Positions 1 through 12,100 of a DNA stretch of 39,146 nt are shown here, piece after piece. Position 1 is the stretch's first letter. Each line of letters begins with the position of its first letter. The notes beneath the pieces were generated by a model. It was not told where the DNA came from, made no database searches, and was given only the letters and a program-made list of their open reading frames with translations. This DNA comes from Fragilaria crotonensis (lineage: Eukaryota; Bacillariophyta; Fragilariophyceae; Fragilariales; Fragilariaceae). The stretch is from NCBI GenBank assembly GCA_022925895.1, contig JAKSYS010000602.1, positions 1-39,146 of the forward strand, given 5' to 3'. The translations under genes and the position numbers were made by a program.

Positions 1-304
1 ACATTTCCGGTGTTTTGCAACCGAAGTAGTATTTTCAACTCCCTCCGGTGTGTATACGACAGGGACCTGTAGAACTTGCAGGTACTGTGACAAAACGCAG
101 TGCGGAACATCAGGATCTTTTGCAACCCAGTTGCACGTAGGGTTGCAAAATTTCTACGAGAGAACGGCGTAGGTTTGCAACCCAATCCTTGTTTTTTGCA
201 ACTCGAATTAGTCAATCACAGCAGTACCAGGTACAGTACCAAAGTAAGGGTGCATTGGGGTAACCCTGATTTTCACGAGTTCTCAGATGCCGGGTACTTC
301 AGCC

Positions 305-502
305 GTACTACCGTACTCCACTACTCCACTACCCACTACCCACTACTCCACTACCCACTACTCCACCACTCCAATTACTCCACTACCCACTACTCCACTA
401 CTCCACTACTCCACTCACTCCACTACTCCACTACTCCACTACTCCACTACTCCACTACTCACTACCCACTACTCCACTACTCCACTACTCCACTACTCCA
501 GT
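305..502. repeat. Degenerate 8-bp minisatellite (ACTCCACT) in unit 1
   Basis: About 24 units of the octamer TACTCCAC, interrupted by 7-bp TACCCAC variants and a few other irregular units. Eight is not a multiple of three and the + strand lacks stop triplets here, so all three + frames stay open and read as an HYSTTPLL octapeptide. These frames are a by-product of the repeat, not genes. Confidence 0.9.
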
Positions 503-599
503 GCTCCGTCCGTTCCTCACTACTCCTGTACTACGTCAACCAGCAAAGGAAGAACAAGCATATAAACATGGTGTCTGGATTAGAATTCTTTTGCCTTAA

Positions 600-2520
600 A
601 GGCACACTTGTTGACAGTTTTCTTTAAGGTTGAACAAATAGATAGATGATGGGTATGCTATGCAGCTATTGTGATGGAAAATCATGAAGATGATATGATT
701 TGTCAAGTCTTCATTCTTTGAGTTTTTCCTTAACACATGGCATCAGGACAGGTGAGTCACTCAAATTGAGTCTAATTTGCAAAATCAAGTGGGTATGACT
801 TTTTTGCATGTTACACATTCATGTCAAATGTATGTGTTGTTATGAGTCTGCTGTTGTGGAAGTGGTTCTTGAGTCCTCAGAAAGGAACACATTCGAATTG
901 CTGGTGATCTGAACAACAGGAATATCTTGGAGTTTGTGGTGAAACTCATGCTTTTTGCAACTGACACTGGTTCAATTAAATTAGTAGCCAGTGCTGGTAG
1001 TTCTTTGGAATGTGCCATAGGATAAAAAATGAGTTGTCAACAAAATTTATTTTTCAAAAGTGACTGTGACTGTGACCATGCCTGTTGAGTTGTTTTTTGC
1101 TGGTGATGTTAGACTTGGCAAAACGTATGTAGTGGATCCTCACACCTTCACTAGCTTGCTGGAACATCAGTCTGACTACTTAACACTGTGATTTCATTTA
1201 CTTGTTGTTACAGTAGTCAGCAATTAAACTACAAAGATAAAATTCTCGCGAGCAGGAAAAATCCTGAATTTAATGTGTTCTAACTTGTGAACGGTCACTC
1301 CTCACCAAAAACAAGCTACTAGTACAGTAACACCATGTGTTTTAGGGTGTACTACAATATGCTGGGTAGTCACTACATAAATCTTCCTGAATGAATACAA
1401 TCAAATCACCAATTTCTCAATCTGTCCAGGTACTGTGGTAGTTTGATTTGTCCAGATACTCTGTCCATGCTTGTATTGCTGGAGTTCTTGGAGTAATAAA
1501 GTACTGTACTCCAAATAATTTTCTTATCCTACATTCAGCTCTGACTGTCACAACACCACCTCAGGAGTACTAGCTAACTACTTCCAATTTCCAGTTCAAC
1601 CCTCCTGTATGACCTTTTGCATAAAATTGTCAACAATGACTGAACCTGGCTGTCACATACGTTAGTCTTGTGGAAATCATGATTTTCAAGCTTCAATGCT
1701 GTATTTATACAGACTTTTGTGTTGATACTGAGAGGGAGGCACTTAATAGATTGCAACCAGCCACAGTCCCCCGCTTCTTAACAGAGAGAACAACAAGGTA
1801 CACAACACCCTCTTTTTCTATGTAGTGGAACCATGAACCAGCATCACTAGAGCCAGCTCACAAGAAGGGTTGTTTCAAGGGTCTCTGCTATCTTGTGGAC
1901 AGTACTATGGATCAGCTTCTTCACACAGAAGCTAATCAAGAGATTAGTGGAGGGTGGGCCATATGACCATGTAGGAAACCTCACCAGAAATGTTATGTAC
2001 TTGTGGCTGGTGGGTGTGATTGATTCTGGTATCAGATGTGTGAACACTGGTTCTTGAGAGTGGTGCAAGTGGGAGGAAGACTCAAACACAAAGACTTGAA
2101 GGGGTGTGATGCTGCTTGTAATGCATCTGTTATTGATGCCATGGTACAATGAGCCAATTCTTTTGTGCATTTGTGCCTTGGAGCTTGGTACTTGCCAAGA
2201 CCTCAAGTACTTCTGTTGATGCAGCCAGTCTTACTGTGGTGGGAATTTAAAGATAGTAGATAAGCCATGACCGTAGCTCTAGAATATATGCTGCTGGTGT
2301 TGCTTTGAAAAACCAAGAATGGAAGACCAGGATAAATTTCCTGGCATGCACAACTCTACTGAGAGATCCAAAAAGGCATACATGTCTTTTGAGAAATGAA
2401 GACTACATTATGTAAGATCTACACCAAGGAAAGTAATCTGGGGTCAGGCTGTTATGATTATGTTTGCAGTGTAATTTACTTAGATTATCATTTTTGAAAG
2501 ACTTACTGGTTCTTATCTTT
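600..2520. other. CpG-depleted body of the tandem unit (unit 1)
   Basis: By hand count the stretch holds about 8 CpG dinucleotides in ~1.9 kb, against roughly 75 expected at ~40% GC, while TG and CA are frequent. The same block recurs at about 3660-5580 in unit 2. CpG returns to a normal level on both sides. No gene is recognisable inside. The pattern resembles deaminated, formerly cytosine-methylated DNA. Confidence 0.75.
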
Positions 2521-2624
2521 GATTGATTTATGACTTATAATGGAGTGTTGACAAACAACAAATAAGCTCACAATCCTACAGAGAAAACAAACAAAGAAAA
2601 AGCAGAGTATAAATAATACTGTAT

Positions 2625-2648
2625 TACCAGGTACTCGAGTACCTGGTA
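2625..2648. repeat. 24-bp perfect palindrome (unit 1)
   Basis: The palindrome is centred on CTCGAG: TACCAGGTACTC followed by its exact reverse complement. It lies at the start of a GTAC-rich stretch. Its function is unknown. Confidence 0.9.
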
Positions 2649-3364
2649 CTGTTTTATTGCATTTGCGTTCAGTATAGTTATCCTGGTACATACTACTGTA
2701 CCACGACAATAAAGTCAACATGCCGGTAGGTCTGTAGTTTTCATATAACGTGATGTATGGTACACAACTATGCATACAGCAGACGTGTAGAGCATGAGAT
2801 GTGTAGCGATGTACTACGTACACGGAGTACCGAGTACCAAGTACCAAGACAGCAGGTGTTATTCAGGAAGCAAGAGGTCTAATTTTTCGATATTCTCCTT
2901 CAGTACGGTAAATGTGCGCTCGGTGTGATGCATACTCTAGGAATTGATCCAGTAGCGTGGACTTGGTACATCTGGCTACGTTTTGTACGATTAATACTAG
3001 GCCTACGGGGTTGCACAACCGGTTGCAAAAAAAATGGGTACGGGCACATTTCCGGTGTTTTGCAACCGAAGTAGTATTTTCAACTCCCTCCGGTATGTGT
3101 ATACGACAGGGACCTGTAGAACTTGCAGGTACTGTGACAAAAACGCAGTGCGGAACATCAGGATCTTTTGCAACCCAGTTGCACGTAGGGTTGCAAAATT
3201 TCTACGAGAGAACGGCGTAGGTTTGCAACCCAATCCTTGTTTTTTGCAACTCGAATTAGTCAATCACAGCAGTACCAGGTACAGTACCAAAGTAAGGGTG
3301 CATTGGGGTAACCCTGATTTTCACGAGTTCTCAGATGCCGGGTACTCTAGCCAAGTACTACCGT

Positions 3365-3554
3365 ACTCCACTACTCCACTACTCCACTACTCCACTACTC
3401 CACTACTCCACTACTCCACTACTCCACTACTCCACTACTCCACTACTCCACTACTCCACTACTCCACTACTCCACTACTCCACTACTCCACTACTCCACT
3501 ACTCCACTACTCCACTACTCCACTACTCCACTACTCCACTACTCCACTACTCCA
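3365..3554. repeat. Homogeneous 8-bp minisatellite in unit 2
   Basis: About 24 perfect copies of TACTCCAC with no variant units, at the same place in the unit as 305-502. The contrast with the degenerate copy shows that the two arrays have separate histories, or that one was poorly resolved in assembly. Confidence 0.93.
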
Positions 3555-5687
3555 GTGCTCCGGTCCGTTCCTCACTACTCCTGTACTACAGCGTCAACCA
3601 GCAAAGGAAGAACAAGCATATAAACATGGTGTCTGGATTAGAATTCTTTTGCCTTAAAGGCACACTTGTTGACAGTTTTCTTTAAGGTTGAACAAATAGA
3701 TAGATGATGGGTATGCTATGCAGCTATTGTGATGGAAAATCATGAAGATGATATGATTTGTCAAGTCTTCATTCTTTGAGTTTTTCCTTAACATGGCTGG
3801 CATCAGGACAGGTGAGTCACTCAAATTGAGTCTAATATGCAAAATCAAGTGGGTATGACTTTTTTGCATGTTACACATTCATGTGAAATGTATGTGTTGT
3901 TATGAGTCTGCTGTTGTGGAAGTGGTTCTTGAGTCCTCAGAAAGGAACACATTCGAATTGCTGGTGATCTGAACAACAGGAATATCTTGGAGTTTGTGGT
4001 GAAACTCATGCTTTTTGCAACTGACACTGGTTCAATTAAATTAGTAGCCAGTGCTGGTAGTTCTTTGGAATGTGCCATAGGATAAAAAATGAGTTGTCAA
4101 CAAAATTTATTTTTCAAAAGTGACTGTGACTGTGACCATGCCTGTTGAGTTGTTTTTTGCTGGTGATGTTAGACTTGGCAAAACGTATGTAGTGGATCCT
4201 CACACCTTCACTAGCTTGCTGGAACATCAGTCTGACTACTTAACACTGTGATTTCATTTACTTGTTGTTACAGTAGTCAGCAATTAAACTACAAAGATAA
4301 AATTCTCGCGAGCAGGAAAAATCCTGAATTTAATGTGTTCTAACTTGTGAACGGTCACTCCTCACCAAAAACAAGCTACTAGTACAGTAACACCATGTGT
4401 TTTAGGGTGTACTACAATATGCTGGGTAGTCACTACATAAATCTTCCTGAATGAATACAATCAAATCACCAATTTCTCAATCTGTCCAGGTACTGTGGTA
4501 GTTTGATTTGTCCAGATACTCTGTCCATGCTTGTATTGCTGGAGTTCTTGGAGTAATAAAGTACTGTACTCCAAATAATTTTCTTATCCTACATTCAGCT
4601 CTGACTGTCACAACACCACCTCAGGAGTACTAGCTAACTACTTCCAATTTCCAGTTCAACCCTCCTGTATGACCTTTTGCATAAAATTGTCAACAATGAC
4701 TGAACCTGGCTGTCACATACGTTAGTCTTGTGGAAATCATGATTTTCAAGCTTCAATGCTGTATTTATACAGACTTTTGTGTTGATACTGAGAGGGAGGC
4801 ACTTAATAGATTGCAACCAGCCACAGTCCCCCGCTTCTTAACAGAGAGAACAACAAGGTACACAACACCCTCTTTTTCTATGTAGTGGAACCATGAACCA
4901 GCATCACTAGAGCCAGCTCACAAGAAGGGTTGTTTCAAGGGTCTCTGCTATCTTGTGGACAGTACTATGGATCAGCTTCTCTCACACAGAAGCTAATCAA
5001 GAGATTAGTGGAGGGTGGGCCATATGACCATGTAGGAAACCCTCACCAGAAATGTTATGTACTTGTGGCTGGTGGGTGTGATTGATTCTGGTATCAGATG
5101 TGTGAACACTGGTTCTTGAGAGTGGTGCAAGTGGGAGGAAGACTCAAACACAAAGACTTGAAGGGGTGTGATGCTGCTTGTAATGCATCTGTTATTGATG
5201 CCATGGTACAATGAGCCAATTCTTTTTGTGCATTTGTGCCTTGGAGCTTGGTACTTGCCAAGACCTCAAGTACTTCTGTTGATGCAGCCAGTCTTACTGT
5301 GGTGGGAATTTAAAGATAGTAGATAAGCCATGACCGTAGCTCTAGAATATATGCTGCTGGTGTTGCTTTGAAAAACCAAGAATGGAAGACCAGGATAAAT
5401 TTCCTGGCATGCACAACTCTACTGAGAGATCCAAAAAGGCATACATGTCTTTTGAGAAATGAAGACTACATTATGTAAGATCTACACCAAGGAAAGTAAT
5501 CTGGGGTCAGGCTGTTATGATTATGTTTGCAGTGTAATTTACTTAGATTATCATTTTTGAAAGACTTACTGGTTCTTATCTTTGATTGATTTATGACTTA
5601 TAATGGAGTGTTGACAAACAACAAATAAGCTCACAATCCTACAGAGAAAACAAACAAAGAAAAAGCCGAGTATAAATAATACTGTAT

Positions 5688-5711
5688 TACCAGGTACTCG
5701 AGTACCTGGTA
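5688..5711. repeat. 24-bp perfect palindrome (unit 2)
   Basis: Exact copy of the 2625-2648 palindrome in the second tandem unit, conserved without change. Confidence 0.9.
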
Positions 5712-6110
5712 CTGTTTTATTGCATTTGCGTTCAGTATAGTTATCCTGGTACATACTACTGTACCACGACAATAAAGTCAACATGCCGGTAGGTCTGTAG
5801 TTTTCATATAACGTGATGTATGGTACACAACTATGCATACAGCAGACGTGTAGAGCATGAGATGTGTAGCGATGTACTACGTACACGGAGTACCGAGTAC
5901 CAAGTACCAAGACAGCAGGTGTTATTCAGGAAGCAAGAGGTCTAATTTTTCGATATTCTCCTTCAGTACGGTAAATGTGCGCTCGGTGTGATGCATACTC
6001 TAGGAATTGATCCAGTAGCGTGGACTTGGTACATCTGGCTACGTTTTGTACGATTAATACTAGGCCTACGGGGTTGCACAACCGGTTGCAAAAAAAATGG
6101 GTACGGGCAC

Positions 6111-6518
6111 AGTACTGCTTACCCTTTAGACTTATCATAGAACATACTGGAGTACTATATGTCAGATCGTCATATCATACACACAGTTTATTATATGCAC
6201 TTTACACCGACACCGGAGTACAAGTACCAGGCACTTGTACGACTTTGCACTAGTGATTCGTGATACACGTCACCCGTGAAATACATATGAATATCTACGG
6301 ATAGGGGTATGCTGATCAACGGTCATTCGCCTTTCCTTTTTCAGGAGTAACTATGACATACTGTACTCACTATAGGATTGTACTGCTACTGTGAGGGCGG
6401 ATCCTCCTACCGGTAGGCGTGTTTCGAGGCGCACGATGAATGAAGAAAAATGAAATCCTTGCCCATCATGCCTGCGATATAACACAATTAAGAGTGTCTC
6501 GTCGTCTGGTCGAATACC
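6111..6518. other. Intergenic; upstream region of the LtrA-family gene
   Basis: About 400 bases between the tandem array and the first ATG of the LtrA-family gene. The first part (6111-6250) still carries several GTAC-containing motifs, as in the repeats. The rest shows no reading frame or repeat. It must contain the promoter of the following gene, but I see no convincing core element. Confidence 0.5.
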
Positions 6519-8613
6519 ATGTCTGCTCAGAGCAGTAGTTCAGCAACGGAAAATACGCTGCTTCTCCCTACTCGAACCATTCATCCCTCCAAGTCTGTCC
6601 ACAAAAACTTGGGTGAAAATGTGCCCCTTTATTCACGTCGTAAGTGACATGCGTAATCAATGGTCTGCTCCAGATCCCTGTGTTCTCTGCATTCTGAGAC
6701 AAGACTGACGACCTCATGCTAGAGTGGACCGCCAAGAGGACGCCGTCGTTTGTGTGCCCGTTACCTCATAGCCTATCCTGACCTATCCTGATTCCTCTCA
6801 TCCTGTTGTACACTATCACGTTTCATGCTGTCACGATGGACCTTTGTCTTAATGTTGACATCAATTCTTGTTCTCAGCTCGTCAACGGCAAGGGTGGGAT
6901 GACCAGCAAATACTGCCACACGTCAATTGGGGTGACCTCTTCTTCGACTTGTTTTACGTTGCCGCTGCCTTCAACTTGGCTGTCATTCTTAAAGAGTCAC
7001 TTTCTTGGGAGGGATTCCTATACTTTCTTTCATGCTATTTTCCAATCATGGCGCAGTGGAATGAAAAGCTCATTTACGATGCTCGATTCGCTCCAGAGGA
7101 TAATCTGTACCACAGATCACTAGAATGCGTTCATTTGTTGTTACTTGGAACTGCCATTCAACACATTCGTCCTGTCGAGTTGATGCAAGATACAAAATCC
7201 AACTCAACAACTCTTATATTCAGTACGTGTTTGGTCTTGATGAATATCTTGGGGATTAAACGAAATCAGGATGTCCATACCAATGTCATGGGTGGCGAAG
7301 AGGCCAAACATCACGCTTCTTCAGATATACGTCGTCGAATCTGTGCCTTGATCCCATTTCTTATTTCAACACTCCTTGCCGGACGTGATTATTTTCATCT
7401 TGTCTATCTTGGTGGTGATGGCAATGCCAGAGTCGAAGGATATGGAGGCGAACAGGAAATGGAAGAAGCCTCGAACAAGAATAATATCCCAATTCTGTTC
7501 TGCCTTTTCGGTTACATTTGTGAACAGATTTATGTCCTTCTGGATGTCTTTGTTGTGATTCCAAATAGCGGACGCGATTTCAGAGAGATTCGAGTTCCCC
7601 TCAACGTCAACTTTACACTGTGAGTTTGCGTCAAAAGTGTTCGTGACCAACACGTATATATCTTATGTATATGTTCTTGATGCATTCCATGTTTACTGTT
7701 ACTGTCATTTCCCCACGTCATTTTCCGTCTAATCTTCTCCTTGCTTTGACAGACACCGCATCGGTGAATGGGTCATGTTGATGCTTGGTGAGAGCGTTCT
7801 TTCGCTCTTGATTGTCGAAGAATCATCGGGTCGAAGGTACTACGTGACATTCTATTCTGGCATGATATCAGTCATGTAAGTTACTTCCAGAGTGAACTGT
7901 CCAAGATTGTGACGAAACGATTCTTAGTCATCGTGTTTCTCACCCCACTAATCTGAAATCGCTAAATTCAAAATGCGTCATGAATGGACAGAATGTTGCA
8001 ATATCTTTACTTTCGCACTCAACCATTTGACGCCGATGACCATGCCATGAGACGCGACCATGCTGGAGCATTCATTTTCTACCACAGCATTGTCTTTTAT
8101 TCAGCGTCTCTTATTGTCATTGGATGTTCCTTCAAAACAATCCTCCATCACTACATTGACGAGCAAGAAGAAAATTTATCATCATCATCATCCGTCATGG
8201 CCGGCAGTGATGGAGGAGAAGAAGACACCTTGATCAATAATGACATGGAGCGGCGAATAGCTCACATGTTTTCTTGGAGCATGGCGGCATCATTTTTCTT
8301 CCTCGATGCCATGATCCTGTCACACCGTGGCTTCAAGGCCAATCGGGATCGCCTTATCCTCAATGGTAGCATCCATTGGGCAGCGACACTCATTGTGTTG
8401 TTCGATTGCGCACTCTTTATCGTTACGGCAACATTGTCTCTGTGGATCAGAGACTTTGAAATCCTATGTCTTGCTGGTTGCGGAGTTGTGGTGTGTCAAA
8501 TAATTATGCGAACCAGAGGATTGAAATACTTCCCGGTCAGTAAAAGTGTCTCGGACAATGATTTTGATTCCACGAAAGTGGGTGATATTCGACGAACCGT
8601 GAGCCTTGGGTAA
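6519..8613 (+). CDS. LtrA-family (low temperature requirement A) multi-pass membrane protein, four exons
   Basis: Join 6519-6639, 6878-7619, 7753-7875, 7992-8613 gives 535 residues. All three introns are GT-AG with GTAAGT or GTGAGT donors, and every junction keeps frame. Near residue 60 is the family signature WGDLFFDLFYVAAAF. Exon 3 encodes the second signature, HRIGEWVMLMLGESVL. Many hydrophobic segments follow, with an acidic and serine-rich loop encoded near 8165-8250. The family (Pfam LtrA) was first described in Listeria; its biochemical role is not settled and no substrate can be read from the sequence. Bacterial members are usually near 400 residues, so this one is longer. The start was chosen because exon 1 has a clean ATG frame ending exactly at a consensus donor. 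This gene shows no frame break, unlike several neighbours. Confidence 0.85.
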
Positions 8614-9173
8614 CAAGGCCATTCTGGCTGTCGTGTTTGTCACATTTTTTTTCCGGGGGGGAGGGCTTTCGTGGATTTCAATGGTTCCGCTCCTGCATCG
8701 CCTAATTGAGCTTCATATTATCTGCGTGAACCCCATCTTTCTGCTCGTGGAATTCCCTTTAATTCTTACAAGCAATTTAGCATGGTCGGGGATGAACAAA
8801 GGCTTAGCGACATTTACCATAGTTCTATCCGAAGGAGTACATAGTAAACTGCTGTATTTGCGTTACCCGGGAGTGGGATCTCTGCCAGAGACGAAAACTC
8901 TTGAGCAGCTTTTGCATGACAACAACCGCGAGCACACACAATTGACACTCCTGCTTGCTACGTGCTGAGAAGTTGTCAATGCTCATTTGGATTCCATAGT
9001 GAGTCTACAAGTGATTTGAACGACGTACGGTTCCGACCGTTTTTCGCATCTCAAGAAGGCTCGAGATTGGCCAATTCATCGACATGTTCATCCGTTTTTT
9101 CTACATTTACCGTTTCACATTCGGCTACTAGCTTCGAGCAGGACACGTTGCGCTGGGAGGAGTGCCGTTCTGT
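8614..9173. other. Convergent intergenic region
   Basis: It lies between the stop of the LtrA-family gene (+) and the stop of the beta-helix gene (-), so it should hold both 3' untranslated regions. A 120-codon + frame (8606-8968) overlaps the preceding stop and matches nothing I know. I see no repeat or RNA gene. Confidence 0.5.
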
Positions 9174-12100
9174 CTAGTGAAAGGTATAGAAGAAGTTGTA
9201 ACGAAAGGAAAGCGACATGTCAGTCGGACTCGGCGATGGCAAAAGGTCCTCGGGTGGTGTCTGAGGCGTAGGATCCCGACTTGCTGGTTCCGTCGTCGGA
9301 ACTTCATGGTCAGCGCAAGTCGGGATCCCGGTGGGAATGCGACTTCTTGTGGGAGGCACAGTGTAGTTCGGACGCGATGATGGACGCAAACTTGGACTTT
9401 GAGTGATTCTAGGGGTTGGGAAAATGGTCGGTTTGGGGGAGGGACGGATGGGGCGCTTTGTGGGTTTGATTTCCGGTATCGGAGCGTTGGATATTGGTAA
9501 ATCTGACGGACTGTCAGATGGAAAGGCGGTGTTGGTGTTCTTTGATGGATGACCAGAAGGTTTAGTTGGACGTTTCGTTGGGGGAAATGTCATTGAGGGG
9601 AGATCAGACGGGACGTCCGAGGGGCTGAGAGATGTCGTCTGAGCAGGAAGCGAATTTGGACTCTTTGATGGATTTGCAAAGCAAATCGGTGGAAAGGTTA
9701 TCGTGGGACTTGCTGTTGGTGATAAATCGGGGTCAAAATCCATTACAGAGCAAGACGCCGCATCAAAAAGGTCACACGCTCTTCCGCACAGCACGTCAAT
9801 GTCATCGTCTACGTTCAAGATGCCATTGCATTGGGTGTTGCGAGAGGCGAAGTTGGTGTCCTGTCGGATAACGGTTGATTCGTCTTTCGTTTTGACAGCT
9901 CCTTCAGAGTTCCGGACAAAACACGATCTTGAGATGGCTACGTTCCCTCCTTTTGATATCTGAATGGCTCCTTGGCGAGCCACGGTGCGCAGGAACAATG
10001 TCTCTTCTACTATAAGTGTCCCGCCAATATTCAGAACAGCAGCGTTCACAAGCTTGTTGTCTGTGAAATTGCTTCGGAGTAAACCCACCACCATCGCCGT
10101 ATCGTCTTTCTTCTTCTCCAACATGAGGATTGCGGATGTTCCTTCGTTGTTCCTCCACTCACAGTCGACGAAGAATGCTGTGGAGTCCTTCGTTGCTGCA
10201 GCGTGAATCGAAATACCCCGAGACTTTTCGAAAGTAACCCCAATGAATTGTATCAGCATGGTAGCCCCCCTGATTTCGAATTGAGAAACACCGCCGGAAA
10301 CGATGCAGTTGTTGGATCGTTTTCCATCATCACCGCATTGAATGGTTATGTCACTTGAGGTCAAAAGGATAGGAGTTGTGTCTATGTCGGGGTAAGAATC
10401 GACATCAAAGACAGTGTCAGAGCAAAGGATGAAGTCAGCACCCATATCTAGGAGTGAGAAACCCTTGACTGCAGTTGACAGTTTCTTCCAGTCGTCAAAA
10501 CAACCCTGGGATGGGCCTTGTGTTGGTTTTTCAACGGGCGCGCTTGTTGGCTCAACCATCGTTGGCGACTCGGATGGGGCTCCCGTTGGTGGCAGTTCAA
10601 CATTCAGGCAATTGTCCGCATCAAAAGGGATGCATGTGGATTTGTCGGCTTCAATGACCAAAATCGCTGTACAGTTGTCTTTACGCCCCACAGTGTTGGA
10701 CCGCCCGTAATTTCCTTGGGACTTTTTGAGCTCAGAGTTCTCGTTAATAATGATCAACCCGAAGTCCATGCTCGCCTCGTTAGAGACAAAGCAATTTTCC
10801 AGCAACGTCACACTGCCGCTTCCTAGTACGGAAAGGACTCCAAATGGTGCACCATTACCTCTGAAGACACAGCTTTCTAGCGTCAGTTTCCCACCAACGT
10901 TTGAAATCACCGCAAACAACACTGAATTTCCAACGAAGGAACAATTGCGGAACGATGCGGACATCGACGGAACGGTGCCTGTGATTCCAGAATCAGGAAT
11001 GTCTGGATCGGTCGGAAAGTTAGCAGTGCCCTTATAAATCAAGATCGCTTGAGCTCCAAGTCCGTCTTCCCAACGGCATCCGTCGAATTCCACATCAGCG
11101 TCGCTGTCTCCAAGGGCCTCAATAGAAGTTACCAAAGCACCAATGAAGCTTATTCCCGAAAACTTAATTCTACGTGCGCTGCCTTCGATCTGGAAGTGGC
11201 GTTCTCCGCCAAAAACAACGCATTTGTTCTTCTCGTCGCCCGAAGTCCCGCACTGAATCGTGATGTCGTCAGAAGCAATCACAATTGGCGTTGTGTCAGG
11301 ATCTGGAAACGTATCCACGTTCATCTCTGTATTTGAGCAGATGACAAAAACACCTCCCAATCCACTCGCCGACGCTTCGCGGACAGCGGCAGAAAGCTCA
11401 TTCCATTTTCTGAAACATTTCTTCGATGTTGGGCTTGCCGACGACGGCGCAGGAGAAGCGGACGGCGGCATTGTGTCTGTACCATTATAGTCCGTTGCAG
11501 TGCAGACGCGGGAAGAAAATTCTTGGCAGGTTCCGTCGCAGGAATTGGAGTTTTTGACACAAGATCCACTCGTTTCCTCGAACAAATCGCTACAGTCATC
11601 TAAGGGAAGATTGGTGGACCCTGTTGCCAATCCAAAGTTATTGGCGTTTCTGAGTGTCAATGATCCTCGTTCGACGAAGACTGATCCAGGTAAGCTGGTG
11701 CTCTCAGATGATATGAAGCAACAGTTTGAGATACTTATCTGCCCTTCGCTGAGTACCAGGATACCTCCAGATTGTCCAGTGTTGCTATCAAAGAGTGTGC
11801 GATCGAAAAACACGACACCGTTGAAATCCGACACGGGGGAAAACGAAACTACATTGTTGACGAAAGTGCAGTTGACCCCAATAACTGTCATTGACTGACC
11901 TGGTGGATCCGGAACCATCGAAAGCTCAGTTTGATCACCGAGGCCCCCATTGTAGACTTCGATAACAGACCGTCCTGTGTGCCCTGAGAACTCACAGTCT
12001 ACGATGGCAAGAGTGGCAGATCCTTGTGCAGATGCTTTGATCGCCACATTGGAAGAGGCGGTGAAGGTGATTCCAGTCATCAATATGCCGCTAATGTCGC

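Larger units (their letters stand above)
1..3045. repeat. Tandem unit 1 of a ~3.05 kb non-coding repeat
   Basis: The unit aligns end to end with 3046-6110 at an offset of 3045 bases. Differences are few and are mostly one-base changes in homopolymers (for example four versus five A near 92/3140, AAACC versus AAACCC near 1980/5040), plus the minisatellite. It has three parts: 1-570 with TTGCAAC boxes and the 8-bp minisatellite, 600-2520 very poor in CpG, and 2620-3045 rich in GTAC and CpG. Reading frames of 60-120 codons on both strands match no family I recognise and show no codon pattern, so I call none of them genes. The window starts at the first base of the unit. Confidence 0.95.
3046..6110. 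repeat. Tandem unit 2 of the ~3.05 kb repeat
   Basis: This is the second copy of the unit at 1-3045. Identity stops at about 6110, where the sequence leaves the repeat ('GGGCACAGTACT' instead of 'GGGCACATTTCC'). Its minisatellite is fully regular, unlike the degenerate one in unit 1. The copy is otherwise nearly identical, pointing to recent duplication, recent homogenisation, or an assembly duplication. Confidence 0.95.

Noticed and set aside
100-627. Frames reading HYSTTPLL repeats (also 287-565, 3034-3657, 3335-3685)
   Set aside because: The 8-bp minisatellite lacks stop triplets on the + strand, so all three frames stay open by chance.
1847-2847. Minus-strand frames of 114-119 codons in the tandem unit
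   Set aside because: They recur in copy 2 only because the DNA is duplicated; one-base differences truncate the 119-codon frame there. No domain or coding bias.
8606-8968. 120-codon + frame after the LtrA gene
   Set aside because: It overlaps the LtrA stop, has no recognisable motif, and ends in an unremarkable 3' region.
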